Source of the DNA: Flavobacterium ginsengisoli
Lineage (GTDB): Bacteria; Bacteroidota; Bacteroidia; Flavobacteriales; Flavobacteriaceae
DNA: 64,000 bases
Assembly (NCBI RefSeq): GCF_029625315.1
Contig: NZ_CP121110.1
Span: 3,791,001 to 3,855,000 of the forward strand
Reading direction: 5' to 3'
A program made the translations under genes and the position numbers. Shown here piece after piece: positions 29,157 through 41,044 of the stretch. Under the pieces are notes generated by a model. The model ran no database searches. It saw nothing but the letters and a program-made list of their open reading frames with translations, and was not told where the DNA came from. Within the stretch, counting starts at the first letter, position 1. Every line of letters starts with the position of its first letter.

Positions 29157-29561
29157 ATGAAAGAAGATTTTAAATTAGTTAGAAGTTATCAATATTCATC
29201 AGAAGCCCAAATATTCTGTGGCAAGCTAGAATCTGAAGGAATAGAAGTTTATTTAAGGGATAATCACATAGTAGATTCAAATCCGATTTGGAGTAATGCT
29301 GTTGGTGGGGTCAAGCTTTTTGTGAGAGAAGAAGATTTTAAAAAAGCAAGTGAAATTCTTTCGACAGTTAGTCAATATTCATTAGATGAAAAGAATGATT
29401 TAATTCAATGCCCAAATTGCGGTGCCGAAAAAGTCGAAATGATTACTTCACTAAGAGATACGAAATCATTAGTTGCATTTATTTTTTCACTGCTTTTTGT
29501 TCTGATGCCTTTTTATTCAAAATACCGTTATCAGTGCGATTGTTGTAAAACTGAATTTTAA
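29157..29561 (+). CDS. DUF2007 domain protein with zinc-ribbon-like tail
   Basis: A 134-residue protein with an N-terminal DUF2007 domain (SYQYSSEAQIFCGKLESEGI, then YLRDNHIVDSNP and GGVKLFVREEDF), described in databases as a putative signal-transducing domain. A CPNCGAEK and a CDCCKTEF pair at the C-terminus flank one membrane helix (VAFIFSLLFVLMPF), so the four cysteines may bind zinc. It starts two bases after the BioF-like gene and is clearly cotranscribed with it. Confidence 0.8.
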   Translation: MKEDFKLVRSYQYSSEAQIFCGKLESEGIEVYLRDNHIVDSNPIWSNAVGGVKLFVREEDFKKASEILSTVSQYSLDEKNDLIQCPNCGAEKVEMITSLRDTKSLVAFIFSLLFVLMPFYSKYRYQCDCCKTEF

Positions 29562-29574
29562 AAATAAAAACAAA

Positions 29575-29600
29575 AAACCCATCTTTTAAGATGGGTTTTT
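29575..29600. terminator. Bidirectional terminator
   Basis: AAAAACCCATCTT, TT, AAGATGGGTTTTT between the convergent DUF2007 and T9SS genes. Both flanks carry A or T runs, so it works in either direction. Confidence 0.92.
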
Positions 29601-29604
29601 GCTA

Positions 29605-32600
29605 TTAATTAAATATGATTTTCTTTTTTGTTTCATTGCCATTTTCAAGAATTACTTTTACCAATAAAACTTGATTGCTTGAATGTAAGTTTGGAATCTG
29701 CAATTCTTTAGCTTCAATTTTGTTTTTGTTGTAAAGCATTTGGCCGCCAATAGTATAAATCTGAACTTCTTTAATGTTTTCAGTTCCACTGGTTACATTT
29801 ACAACTTTTGATTTTACAGCTACTAAAACTCCATCGGCTACATTTTCAAAATCATCTGTGCCAAGTGTTTTGTTAGTGTAACGTAATACAAAACGATCTG
29901 GAAAAGTTCCGACAAGAGTTGTAAAAGTGTAATTTGAAGCACGTAAATCTGTTATTATACCTGTTGTTTTATCTTCAAGATAAACTGCTTGTTGGTCGAA
30001 AAATCCGTCTGCGTGATCTATTGAGATTGTAAGCGAAGTTTCTACAGTTGCTTTATAGCCAAGAGGAATTATTTCTGTGTTGTCAAAAGGTAAAGCTCTT
30101 GCCTGAATAGCCAATTTTTTTGCTTCGTTAATCGTATAAAAATCTACATACGAATTAGTCGCTAGTGTAACGGCATCATAATTATAATCGAAAGTATTTG
30201 TTGCGCCTTCTGCATATCCTATTAATAGCTGTTTAAAAGCATCTTCATTATTACTCAGATTTAACCATAAGCGATTTACTTCAGTTTCGGTTTCTTTCGC
30301 AGTAGTTTTGAAAAACTGCGTATTTTGTGCTTTTACACGTAGATCATTGTTGAAAATAATTGAAGTTACTTTTGGTTTTACAAAGAAGCCTTGTCCTACT
30401 CCAATATATCCAGAAGGCATTTCTCCTCCAGTTGTCGCTCTTGTCCCTCCTAATGATGTAAATATTGCATAATCTGGACTGCTGTATGTAGCAGTGTTGC
30501 TACCATTTTCTTTTTTTGGCAACGATGCATGTGTCCAAAAGTATAAAGGTCCAACATCTCCATTTGCTTTAATAAATTTTCGAGCATCAATAGCAGATGG
30601 ATAAGGATTTCCAGTAAAATAATATTTATCTGCGGCGGTTTGAATTACAATATCTCCATTATTTGGTATTCCATAGAATTTTCCTGTAAAATCAGAGGCC
30701 GATTCATTATTAAAAGACTGTGGGCCTCGAATACTGTATCCTTTTCCAACTTCCATTGGCAATGTTCCATACAGATTGGTTGCCCATTTGAAATCAGAAG
30801 ACCAGTAAAGATATTTATCAAAATAGGTTTCAGGAGACAAAGTATTCATTTTAAAATCTGGGTTATTTACTGGTGGCGACCAATAAGTTAGATCAAAACG
30901 ACGTATTTTAGTAATCCTTTGTACTTCAAAAGCCTGCATGCTACCTGAAAACATGTCTTTACTTGTTGAAGTTTGAAGTAATGATCCGCCGTCTAGAATT
31001 AGTAATTTACCTCCTGTTTCAACTTTTATATTTTCATCAACAGTTAGGGTAACATCTTTTTTAACGGTTAGAGTAATATCTGGATTAATCGTGCAGGAGC
31101 AAACTTTAAGATCAGATTCTAAAGCAGTGTCTTTATTGATTACTAAGCTACTTCCATCAGGAATAGTTCCAGTCCCATTGTAAATAATATCTGTTTTTGT
31201 AAAATTAATTCCAAGGTTAGCATCGCCCCCATCTTCTCTTAAGCGTATCTCTACTCTAGACTCGCTGTTTAAAGGGTAAAGATCTCCACTGTTAATTAAA
31301 TATGTAGCATTATCCCAACCATAGTTAGAAAATATTAATTTATCATCGATGTAAAGCTCAATAGCATCATCATGATTCATGTGCTTTAATTGGTATAATC
31401 CACAATCAAAACCTTTACGTTTGTAAACCACTGTAAAATTGTTGTCTGGTATTTGAGAACCTTGCCAGATGGTCGCAGCTGAAGGAGATTTATCTTTTGG
31501 CCAATAATTTGTTGAATCGGGATTTAAATTTGGATCAACATAATAACCAGCATATCTTACATTGGCTAACGTTATATCGTTGTTCACATAACCATAAACG
31601 TTCCAAACTTTGTCTCCATATTCAGAAGGATTTCCTTTTGGAATGCCAAAGAAAAAAGAAACTCTTGAATCACCTCCGTCTTCATAATACTCAAGAACAA
31701 ATTTATGTTGGCCTATAGCTAAATCTTGTGTAGCATAATCCATAGTGTAGCCATGACCATTCCATCTTGATATAAGAGGTGTAGCTACATCATCGATATA
31801 TAGTCTTACCCCGTCATCGCTTCCAATGTCAAAACTGTATACACCAGCTTCAGTAATATCAGCAAGCATTTTATATCGTACAAAAAATCGATCTGAAGGA
31901 GCAAGCATCGCAAGCAAAATTCGAAGTTTGACCAGTAACAGCACCGCTTCCAATATTTCTATCAAAGTTTTTGTTTTCAGTTACAGTTCCTATATAAGTT
32001 GCAATACTAGTGCTTGGCAAAGCAGGATAAGAAATATTTGGAGGCATGGTATTGGTTGTTAATTTATAAACATATCCATTCCAAATATTTGATCCAAAAG
32101 CAGTTTGGTCACCTGTTGGTGCGCAAGTCGCCAACTCATGAGCTCCGATGTAGGGTTTTATTCTTGTATTGTTGTCAATGTCTGTTGTGACAGTTGCAAT
32201 TAAAGTTCCGATAAGAGTTTTGTTTATCGCACTATTCGCGTCTAAATATAAATTGTTGTTTAGAAATAGTGGATTTGCATTTTTAGAGTTAGTATCTTTA
32301 TTTGTTGTTTGTTTCCAATCGTCAAGAGTAGTTTTTTTGTTTGCTGAAGTGTAATAGCTTCCAAAAGTACCTACGTACTGTGAACTATAGTAGTTGTTGT
32401 AATCTAATGTTGGGAATTTTGAACCGTCTGCAGATTCTAAATATATCGCAAAACGTTCGCTTCCTGATGTTTGAGCATTTACAAATATGTTATTTCTAAT
32501 ATCTAATCCAGAACAATCTCTTACGTATAAAGCAGAAGAGCATCCAGAAGGTTGGTTTGTAATAAGTTTTACGCTATTGTGATATAATTTAATACTAGAA

Positions 32601-33760
32601 CCAGAATCAATATAAATACCAAAGGCATTTTGACTACTTACACCGCCACCTCCAGCCGAACTTGCATCAAGTACAAAGTTGTTGTATAGTAATTGATTGT
32701 TTCCTGTTGCGTAGATTCCGCTTGCAGTTACTGCTTGGTCAGAAATTATAGAACTAATTTTATTGTTAAATATTGAAGCATTATTTCCTTCTAGTTTAAT
32801 TGCTATTGCTCCAACACTAGATGAATTTGAAAAGTAATTAGAGATGATGTTTTTAGAAATAATTACGTTATCTCCTTTAATATACACAGGATAACCTATG
32901 CCGTAACCTCTACGGTTTTCTATATTTGAAATAGTATTATTTGAAACAGTTCCATCACTTGCCTCTTCTAGATATATACCAGAAAAATTAAGTGTGCCAT
33001 CAAAATTAGAAGGGATTTTTATTTCGTTTAAGATATTTCCTGTTACAGTATAATTGCTCACATTTAAAAGAGAAATACCTAAAAATGCTTTTGAGCCGAT
33101 CTTATTGTCTAAAATTTTCCATCCCTCATTATTTTTGTTTTGACCTTTTACAACTATACCCTGTTTAACATTGACAAAAGTTACATTTTGAATGGTATTA
33201 TTGCTATTATTTGCATTGCTGTCGAAGCTGTCTCCAGAGGCCAAAATACCAGTAGATGTTGTTCCTATTGCGTCGCCCAAAGTGTTTAATTCGATGGTTA
33301 AATTCTTAATGATATTGTTCTCAGACTTTTTATACAGCCAAATTGCAACTCGACTAGAATAGCTATTGCCGTCAAAGTTATTGTAAATTTTTAATTTGTT
33401 GTCGTCAAGAGTATTATTTCCATCAATGGTAATATAATCGGCATTATTAAATGCAATCAATGCTCCACTACCAACTTTTCCAGAGATGATAATTTCTTTT
33501 CCATCATTGGGTCTTATGGTTACCGTGTTTTTATTTTTGTTCTTAAAGCTTGGAATTGTTAATTGAGAAGATAAATTTTGATTATCATCTAATAGAAATT
33601 GGACATCTTTATCTATTCCCTCATTTTTCAGTTTCTCAATTGCTTCAACAAGATTTTTGAAATCTGCATCAGTTCTGGTTGAACTAATGATGTAATTACG
33701 ATTCAATTGAGCAAACGTTAAAAAAGGTAATAATAAGAATAAAAGTAAAATTTTTTTCAT
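29605..33760 (-). CDS. T9SS-exported beta-helix / PA14 surface protein with shared C-terminal module (frameshift at 31912)
   Basis: A surface protein of about 1384 residues. Signal peptide MKKILLLFLLLPFLTFAQ is followed by a right-handed parallel beta-helix (about residues 25-520, with many NNTI, NIISN and GIYL steps), a PA14-like domain (FFVRYKMLADITEAG, SDDGVRLYIDD, LEYYEDGGDSRVSFFFG), then the roughly 450-residue module also found in three other genes here (RRFDLTYWSPPV, TYFDKYLYWSS, FTGNPYPSAID, RLWLNLSN). The C-terminus (LHSSNQVLLVKVILENGN, then KKKIIFN) is a T9SS type C-like sorting signal. The frame shifts at 31910-31915: plus-strand GCAAGC for GCAGC; repair gives SNFAAMLAPSDRFF. Beta-helix plus PA14 suggests binding or cleavage of a polysaccharide. 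Confidence 0.85.
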
Positions 33761-34154
33761 GTTAAATGTTTTCTATCAATTTGTTATGCTGGCATAGAAC
33801 TTTCGAAGCGCGGCAAAGATAGATACATCTACGAGCTAGAATTTGGTAGGGTTTTGAGAACCCATATATAATCGATGAATTGTTAAAATAGTCGATGAAC
33901 TACATTAAAAATTTTAATGTTCGATAAATATTCTTATAAAAGAATGGAAAATATTATAAGAATAATCGTAAAAAATTGAATTTTTCGAGGTTGTTTTTTG
34001 CGCTTTTAGACTAAAAAACGTCAGATTTGCTATAAAATCTTAGAAACAGGAATATTTTATAACTATGAGTTGTGTTGTTTTTTTGAGGATGAGAAGTTTT
34101 AAGAATTTAGAAAATTTATAAAAATTCTTCTTTTTGGAGGATTAAAAAACAAGT
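33761..34154. other. 394-base intergenic region without a gene
   Basis: AT-rich gap between the T9SS gene start and the 3' end of recX. It holds a possible -7 element on the minus strand (TATCTTTG, plus-strand CAAAGATA at 33814-33821), about 55 bases upstream of the T9SS start. No reading frame, RNA gene or repeat was recognised in it. Confidence 0.6.
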
Positions 34155-34637
34155 TTAGTTTTCTTCTAATTCTTTTACTTTTTCGTAGACTAAATTGCTT
34201 TCGAAACCTCTTCGAAGCATATAGTCACAAAATTTTTTACGCTTTTTAAGAAGATTAGTTTCAGAAATAGTATTCCAAGATCTTTCTGCAAGATTTTCGA
34301 AAGTTTCAAAATATTCTTCGGGAGAAATTTCTTTTAAAGCCAATGTAATATTTGTTGAAGAAATGTTTCTCGCTTTTAATTCGTTTGTAATTCTGATTTT
34401 TCCCCAATTTTTAATTCTGTGTTTACCTCTAGCAAAACTGCAAGCAAAACGAGTCTCGTTTAAAAAATTGCCTTCAATAAGCTGAACTACAATAGTATCG
34501 ATCTCATCACGAGTCATTTTTAGGCTGTATAATTTATCAACAACTTCATCGTGACAGCGCTCTTGATAAGCACAAAAATGCTCTAATTTTTGTAAAGCTT
34601 CTTTGATGGTAAAAGTGCTGTTCGTCGGTTTTTTCAT
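34155..34637 (-). CDS. recX: Regulatory protein RecX
   Basis: A 160-residue RecX, a cytoplasmic modulator of RecA filaments built of repeated three-helix motifs. Characteristic segments are EALQKLEHFCAYQERCHDEV, LIEGNFLNETRFACSFARGK, and KNWGKIRITNELKARNIS. The length is normal. It stands alone between two large T9SS surface-protein genes, which looks like an insertion of the surface-protein island around a housekeeping gene or the reverse. Confidence 0.92.
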   Translation of the reverse strand: MKKPTNSTFTIKEALQKLEHFCAYQERCHDEVVDKLYSLKMTRDEIDTIVVQLIEGNFLNETRFACSFARGKHRIKNWGKIRITNELKARNISSTNITLALKEISPEEYFETFENLAERSWNTISETNLLKKRKKFCDYMLRRGFESNLVYEKVKELEEN

Positions 34638-34729
34638 GCGTTTTAACGTTTAAATGAAGTTATAGTCAATTAGTTATAAAATATTTCTAAAATTTGTTAA
34701 TATTTTATAAAAAGAAATAAATTATAACC

Positions 34730-34759
34730 TTGTGTATTAGGCTAATTTAAATATTTTTG
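34730..34759 (+). promoter_or_regulatory. Promoter of the Ig/PA14 surface protein gene
   Basis: TTG at 34730-34732 and TATTTTTG at 34752-34759 with exactly 19 bases between them match the Bacteroidota consensus. The resulting leader would be about 150 bases and contains ATTTTAACATTTT twice (34766-34778 and 34801-34813). The 281-base gap contains no other feature. Confidence 0.8.
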
Positions 34760-34918
34760 TACGGAATTTTAACATTTTTAAATTTCACCTAAATGCCAAG
34801 ATTTTAACATTTTGGATTTCAATATAATACCAAAAGAACATTTATTTTTTTTTGAAAGAAATGCCTTTTTTGCTTTAAGCAAACCAAAAACAAATTTAAA
34901 ACAAATACCTACTGTTAT

Positions 34919-37900
34919 ATGATGAGAAAATTACTTTACTCGTTTTTATTCTTCATTTCCCCTAAGATTTTATCCAAAAAATCAAGCACATCAAGTTTAG
35001 GATTGCTTTGTGTTGGGATGTTTTTTGTGGTTTCTAGTAATTACGGGCAGTGTGCCTATCCCTCTAGTGCTAGTTCTGTTGGAAGTTATAGCTTTTGTAT
35101 CGGTAGAAGTTCTACCAATCCAATAGTTTCAGCAAATGTTTCATCAGGAAATTATATTACACTAGATGTTATAAGTGGTTTTGTCTATAATTTTTCTGTA
35201 CCTAATGCGTTTACAGGAAATGAAAATTTGACATTATTTAATGCAGATACAAATACCAATTTCGGATCATTGGGATATAGTAGTGGAGGGAGTGGTACTA
35301 GTTTTGATTGGTTATCTACAATAAGTGGACGAATAAAAATTTTATTGACAAATGGTAATTGTGCTACTAATGCAAGTGGAAGTAGAGCGATAACGATTAC
35401 ATTAAAATCAGTTGGAAATAATTTTGATGATCAAAGTGCTTATGGAACTAACAATTGGATTGGACATATCTATACAGCAGGCGGTGAGATGCCTACAACT
35501 TTTACAGCCAACAAATACTTAGGGTATTATAGAATTAATTCAGAATCTATAAATGAAAATTTTGGTGGAAGTACAAATTGTTTTTCGTTTATGTCTAATT
35601 CGGTAAATAGGGCTCAGGTGTACACTGAGGGCTTTGCAGTACGATATAGAATGAAAACCACTAAAAGTGGTTGTTATGTGATTACTGTGAGTGCAGATGA
35701 TGGAATTAGATTGTACTTAAACGGAACAAATATTTTAGACAGATGGGTAGAGCAATCCTCAACAACATATAGTAATGTCGTTGTAAATTTAGATGGAGAT
35801 GATGATTTAGTCTTTGATTATTATGAAAATGGCGATGCAAATACAGTAACATTTTCGATAGCTCCATTTGACGCAGGAACCAATACTATAACAGCTCCGG
35901 GAACAGTTGATTTTTGTGGAAATGGAACACCTGGACAAATTACAGGATCTCTTCAATACAGTTCTGGAGATTCTAATTTACAAAATCCTCAATTAAGTTT
36001 TCAATGGCAGTCATCAACAGATGGGGTTACTTTTAATAACATCAACGGTGCAACTTTAAGAAATTATACACCACCAACAATAACTGCTCCTAATATATTT
36101 TATTATAGACGATTGGTAAGTATAAACGGAATTAGTTCAGGCTGTTCTTACTCACCAAGTAATATTGTTAGAATAACTGCGAGTAGTAATAGCGCTCCTA
36201 CATTTACAGGAAACACTATGACAGGAGCAACAAATCAATGTGCTTTGGCTACAGGACAGGTTTATTCTGTTGTTGCTACAAATGCTACATCTTACATTTG
36301 GTCTGTACCATCTGGATGGACAATAACATCAGGACAAGGTACAAATAGTATTACGGTAACAATAGGAACGGCTGGAGGATCGGTTAGTGTTACTGCCGCA
36401 AATGGCTGTAATAAAAATGCATCAATTTCCAAAACAATAACAGTAAACCAAAATCCTACAGCAAACGCGGGAACAGCTGTCGCGGCAATATGCCAGGGAG
36501 CCACGTCAGCAGCTATGGGGGGATCTGTTGGCGGTGGAGCCACAGGAGGAACATGGACTACATCAGGATCAGGAACTTGGACTAATGCTACGAGTCCTTC
36601 AGGGGCAACATATACTGCTGGCGCATCTGAATCAGGAAATATTACATTAACGCTGACAACTACTGGAGGTTCATGCGGCAATGCTACAATAACCAAAACA
36701 ATTACCGTGAACCCAAAACCAATTGCTAATGCAGGAACAACTTTAGCAGACAATCTGTCAGGGAGCTACATCAGCAGCTATGGGTGGATCAATTGGTGGC
36801 GGAGCTACAGCAGGAAAATGGTCTGGCGGTGCAGGAACTTGGTCAAATGATACAGATCCTTCAGGCGCAACATATACGGCTGGTGCATCAGAATCAGGAA
36901 ACATTACTTTGACATTGACTACCTCAGGTGGCTCATGCAATGTAGCAACAGCTAGCAAAATAATCACCGTTAATGCAAAACCGACAGCTAATGTGGGAAC
37001 GGCTGTGGCGGCAATCTGCCAAGGAGCTACATCAGCTGCCATGGGCGGATCAATTGGTGGCGGAGCTACAGGCGGTACTTGGAGTGGCGGATCAGGAACT
37101 TGGAATAATGCTACGAGTCCTTCAGGTGCAACATATACTGCTGGCGCATCAGAATCAGGAAATATTACATTAACACTGACGGCTACCGGAGTTTCATGTA
37201 GCCCTGCAATAGTTACCAAAACAATCACAGTAAACCCAAAACCAACAGTAGCCAATGCGGGTGCTGATCAATATGGCAATGGAGCATTTACGTTAGCAGC
37301 CAATGTACCTACAGCTGGTACAGGTACATGGAGTATAGCGAGTGGTCCAAGTACAGCTCTAACTCAGTTTAGTAATGTTAATGTCGCTAACGCTACATTT
37401 ACTCCTCTTGGAGCAGGAGTATATACATTAAATTGGACAATAACTACTGCTAGTTGTGGTTCATCTACAGATGATGTAGTTCTTTCGAATTGTGTAGGTA
37501 ATTTAGTTCAAAACGGAGATTTTAGTAATGGTGCAAATAATTGGTCAAAAGCTACTACGAAAGGAACGAAGGTTGAAGTTTTAAAAGAAAATGTCTATTT
37601 TCCAAACGGCAATAGTGAAAATTATACTGCAGAATTAGATGTAGAAGCATCATTAGGACAAACGGTATCAGTTATTCCTAACGTTCCTTATACTTTAAGT
37701 TTTATTTACGCTCGTAGACCGGGATCTTCTCCTACTGTTGCGGTTGATGTCAAAATAATTGACGGATCAAATACAATAACAAGAAATTATACAACTAGTG
37801 ATACAACTAATAGTTCTGTGTTTCAGACTATTCAATTTACACCATCAACTTCTTCTATATGGATTGAATTTTACAACTCACTTGAAACTACTACACTTGG

Positions 37901-40896
37901 TTCTATTGTAGACAACATTGTTTTACTTCCTACTTCTCAAGTGAACCCTGTGGCGACAACAACACCTAAAGGGAAATTTAAAACTGTAGATGCTTGTAAT
38001 GGTGCAAGTGTTCAGTTAGATGTTGAAAATGTCCCTGCTTCAGGTGTATCATATTCTTGGACAACTACATCGACGGGGGTGACCTTTTCGCAAAATGATA
38101 TAAAAAATCCTAAAATAACGGTTACAGGAACAGGAATTAAGAACGCGACGGTTGTTGTAACTACTGCAGGAGGTTGTTCTTCTGTTTCTTCTACTACTTA
38201 TGTTAATGTATTGGCTTTACCAGTAGCAGGCTTAGTCAGCAATGACGCAGATAATACTTTTTGTGAAGGAACATCAGTGACTTTTACTGCATCAGGTGGA
38301 ACGAGTTATGCATTTAAAGTTGGTTCTACTACAGTTCAATCGGGAGCTAGTGACACTTATACAACAACAGCTTTAACAAATGGACAGACTGTAACTGTAG
38401 ATGTTACAAATGCATCAGGCTGTACATCAACTAGTGCAGGAATTACTAATACTGTAACTCCAAACAATACCATAACCCTAACTTCAGCTGCAGGAACAGA
38501 CTCACAGACCGTATGTGCTAATACAGCAATTACAAATATTACGTACTCTACTAATGGAGCGACAGGAGTAAATTTTGGAATCCTTCCTGCTGGAATTTCA
38601 GGAATCTGGTCAGGAAATGTTGCAACAATAAGCGGAACTCCAACAGTAAATTCTACAAATTCTTATAATTATACGATTACTTTAACTGGCGGTTGCGGAA
38701 CTATTACTGCAACAGGAACTATTAATGTAGATTCTTTGCCAGTAGGAGGAAGTATTGCAGGTGGTACGACAGTTTGTTCAGGTACAGGCGATACTGTATT
38801 AACATTAAGCGGTAATTCAGGAATCGTTGCACATTGGGAATCTTCATTGGATAATTTCGCAACGGCAGGTACAGTTATAAATAATACGAGTACAACACTT
38901 ACAGTTTCTAATTTGACAGCAACTACATCTTACCGAGCTGTTATAACAAACGGTGTTTGTGCTTCTATTAATAGTGCTACTGCAACAATAACAGTAAAAC
39001 CACTTCCAACAACCCCAACAATTACAAAAAACAACAACGTATCTTGTGGCGGTTTCGGAATTATAACATTAACTGATTTACCAGCAGATTGGACAATTAA
39101 TCAAACAGGATTAACTACTGGATCAAGAAGTTTTTCTGGAACAGATTCTTCTGTACCTATCCAAAATCTAACAATAGATACATATAGTTTTACCGTTAAA
39201 GATAATGCTACAGGTTGTACGTCAAACGCTGCAACGGTTAGCATAACAGACGAAAGTTCTATTACAGAATGGACAGATTCAGGATGGAGTAATGGTGAAC
39301 CCGATGGAAGCAAAAGTGTTGTAATTAAATCTGTGGCAGTAGATCAACCTTTTAAAAGCAATAAACCAAATGTAGTGGCATGTTCTTTAATTATTGATGT
39401 TCCAACTACAGGACCAGATGTAGAAATCCCGTCTAATGTTACTTTAAGAATTACAAACATTGTAAAAAGTAATGGAAAATTAGTATTTAAAAGTGGTTCT
39501 AGTTTAGTACAAAAGAATAACGTCCAAAATGAGGGTGATATCGTTTATATTAGAGCAACCGACGTACGCCGTTTTGATCTAACTTATTGGTCAAGTCCAA
39601 TTAAATCAACAAAACCAGAAGGTTTTAGAATGCAAGACTTGTCACCGACTACCTATTTCGATAAATTTTTATACTGGTCTTCTGAGTATAAATGGGCAAC
39701 TAATTTGTATGGAACATTGCCAATGGAAGTAGGAAAAGGATACAGCATTCGAGGACCTCAAGAATTTGATAATGTTGATGGAGGTACCTTTGAAGGAAAA
39801 TTTATTGGAGTTCCAAATAACGGTAATATAGACGTAACAGGTGTAGCTGTAGATAAATACTTTTTCTTAGGAAATCCTTATCCATCACCGATAGATGTAG
39901 AGAAATTGTGGGATGCTAATCCTGATGTTCTGGGCCCACTTTATTTCTGGATACATGCTTTACTTCCGCAGAAAGCTCCTGGAGACAATACCGCTCGTTA
40001 CAGTAGTAATGATTATATAATTTGTACGGCTGCTGGAAGTACAGATATTAATGGAGAAACAGCACCTAAATCATTTGATGGATTTATTGCCGCAGGTCAG
40101 GGATTTTTTGCTAAACCAAAAACGACAGTAATACATTTTAATAATGATATGCGTGAAGGAGCAACAGAAAATACTAATTTCTTTAAAACAGCTAAAAGTG
40201 CTAGTATTGAAAGAAATCGTATTTGGCTGAACATTAGAAATACTGAAGGTGCCTTCAAACAAATATTAGTAGGTTATATTCAAGGTGCTACTAATTCCGT
40301 AGATTTTAATTATGATGCTTGCAACGCTTGGAGCTAATTCATTTATCGACTTTTATAGTATAAACGAAACAAAGAAATTAACCATTCAAGGGCGTGCTTT
40401 ACCGTTTGACGATACAGATGTTGTTCCGTTGGGTTATAAAAGTACTATAGATAGCGATTTTACTATAGCAATAGATCATGCTGATGGATTCTTTGATAAA
40501 CAAGAGGTTTATTTAGAAGATAAAATTACAGGGAAAATAATCAATTTACGAAATGAGAATTATACGTTCTCTACATTAGCAGGAACTTTTGCAGATCGTT
40601 TTGTTCTTCGTTATACCAATAAAACATTAGGTACTGGTGATTTTGAAAATATTGAAGATAGCGTCTTAATTTCAGTGAAAAATAAAGTAGTAAGTATTAC
40701 TTCTTCTAAAGAAACAATTAAAGACGTAAATATTTTCAATGTTGGAGCTCAGTTAATGTATAGTAAAAACAAAGTAAATTCGTCAGAATTACAAATTAAT
40801 AATTTGCATTCTAGCGATCAGGTTTTATTAGTTAAAGTAACTTTAGAAAACGGTTCTACAGTTTCTAAAAAAGTTGTTTTTTCTAATTTACCATAA
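34919..40896 (+). CDS. T9SS-exported PA14 / Ig-like repeat surface protein (frameshifts at 36750 and 40320)
   Basis: A surface protein of about 1991 residues. A signal peptide with a long positively charged N-region is followed by a PA14-like domain (about residues 170-320: GYYRINSES, SADDGIRLYLNG, FDYYENGDANTVTFSI), PKD/Ig-like domains, three glycine- and threonine-rich repeats of about 85 residues (AICQGATSAAMGGS, GATYTAGASESGN), further Ig-like domains, then the shared C-terminal module (RRFDLTYWSSPI, FLGNPYPSPID, RIWLNIRN) and a T9SS type C-like end. Two frame breaks each vanish when a GCWGC motif is restored: GCAGAC at 36746-36751 (LAAICQGATSAAM) and GCTTGC at 40317-40322 (NYDAATLGAN). 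It probably acts as an adhesin or polysaccharide-binding protein. Its PA14 domain resembles that of the minus-strand protein across recX. Confidence 0.85.
36465..37250 (+). repeat. Three in-frame repeats of about 85 codons
   Basis: Units beginning near 36465, 36730 and 36985 share ANAGT, AICQGATSAAMGGS, GGGATGG and SPSGATYTAGASESGN. The middle unit carries the 36750 frameshift. They are diverged enough to be older than the near-identical array at 47045-49102. Confidence 0.8.
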
Positions 40897-40913
40897 AAAA
40901 ATAATACTTCATC

Positions 40914-40950
40914 AAAGCCCATTTCTTCTCTAAGGAATGGGCTTTTTTTT
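40914..40950 (+). terminator. Terminator between surface-protein genes
   Basis: AAAGCCCATT ... AATGGGCTTTTTTTT, starting 18 bases after the stop codon. Confidence 0.9.
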
Positions 40951-40975
40951 AATAAAATATCCCTAAATCTAGGTA

Positions 40976-41006
40976 TTGTATTTTTAATAACCGCTTTATA
41001 ATTTTA
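40976..41006 (+). promoter_or_regulatory. Possible promoter of the delta-60 repeat gene
   Basis: TTG at 40976-40978 and TAATTTTA at 40999-41006 with a 20-base spacer; the last base of the -7 element is A rather than G. Confidence 0.45.
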
Positions 41007-41044
41007 GCTTAATTCTTACAAATATTAACTTCAATTATATAGTC

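Noticed and set aside
31862..31906. Two further GCAAGC strings near the real insertion at 31910
   Set aside because: On the coding strand both read ATG CTT GCT in the correct frame (KMLADI and MLAPSD), so they are genuine codons, not insertions.
36292..37255. Two long proline- and valine-rich minus-strand reading frames opposite the Ig-repeat gene
   Set aside because: They repeat with the period of the plus-strand repeats, have no plausible start region and are shadows of the GC/GT-rich codons of the surface-protein gene.
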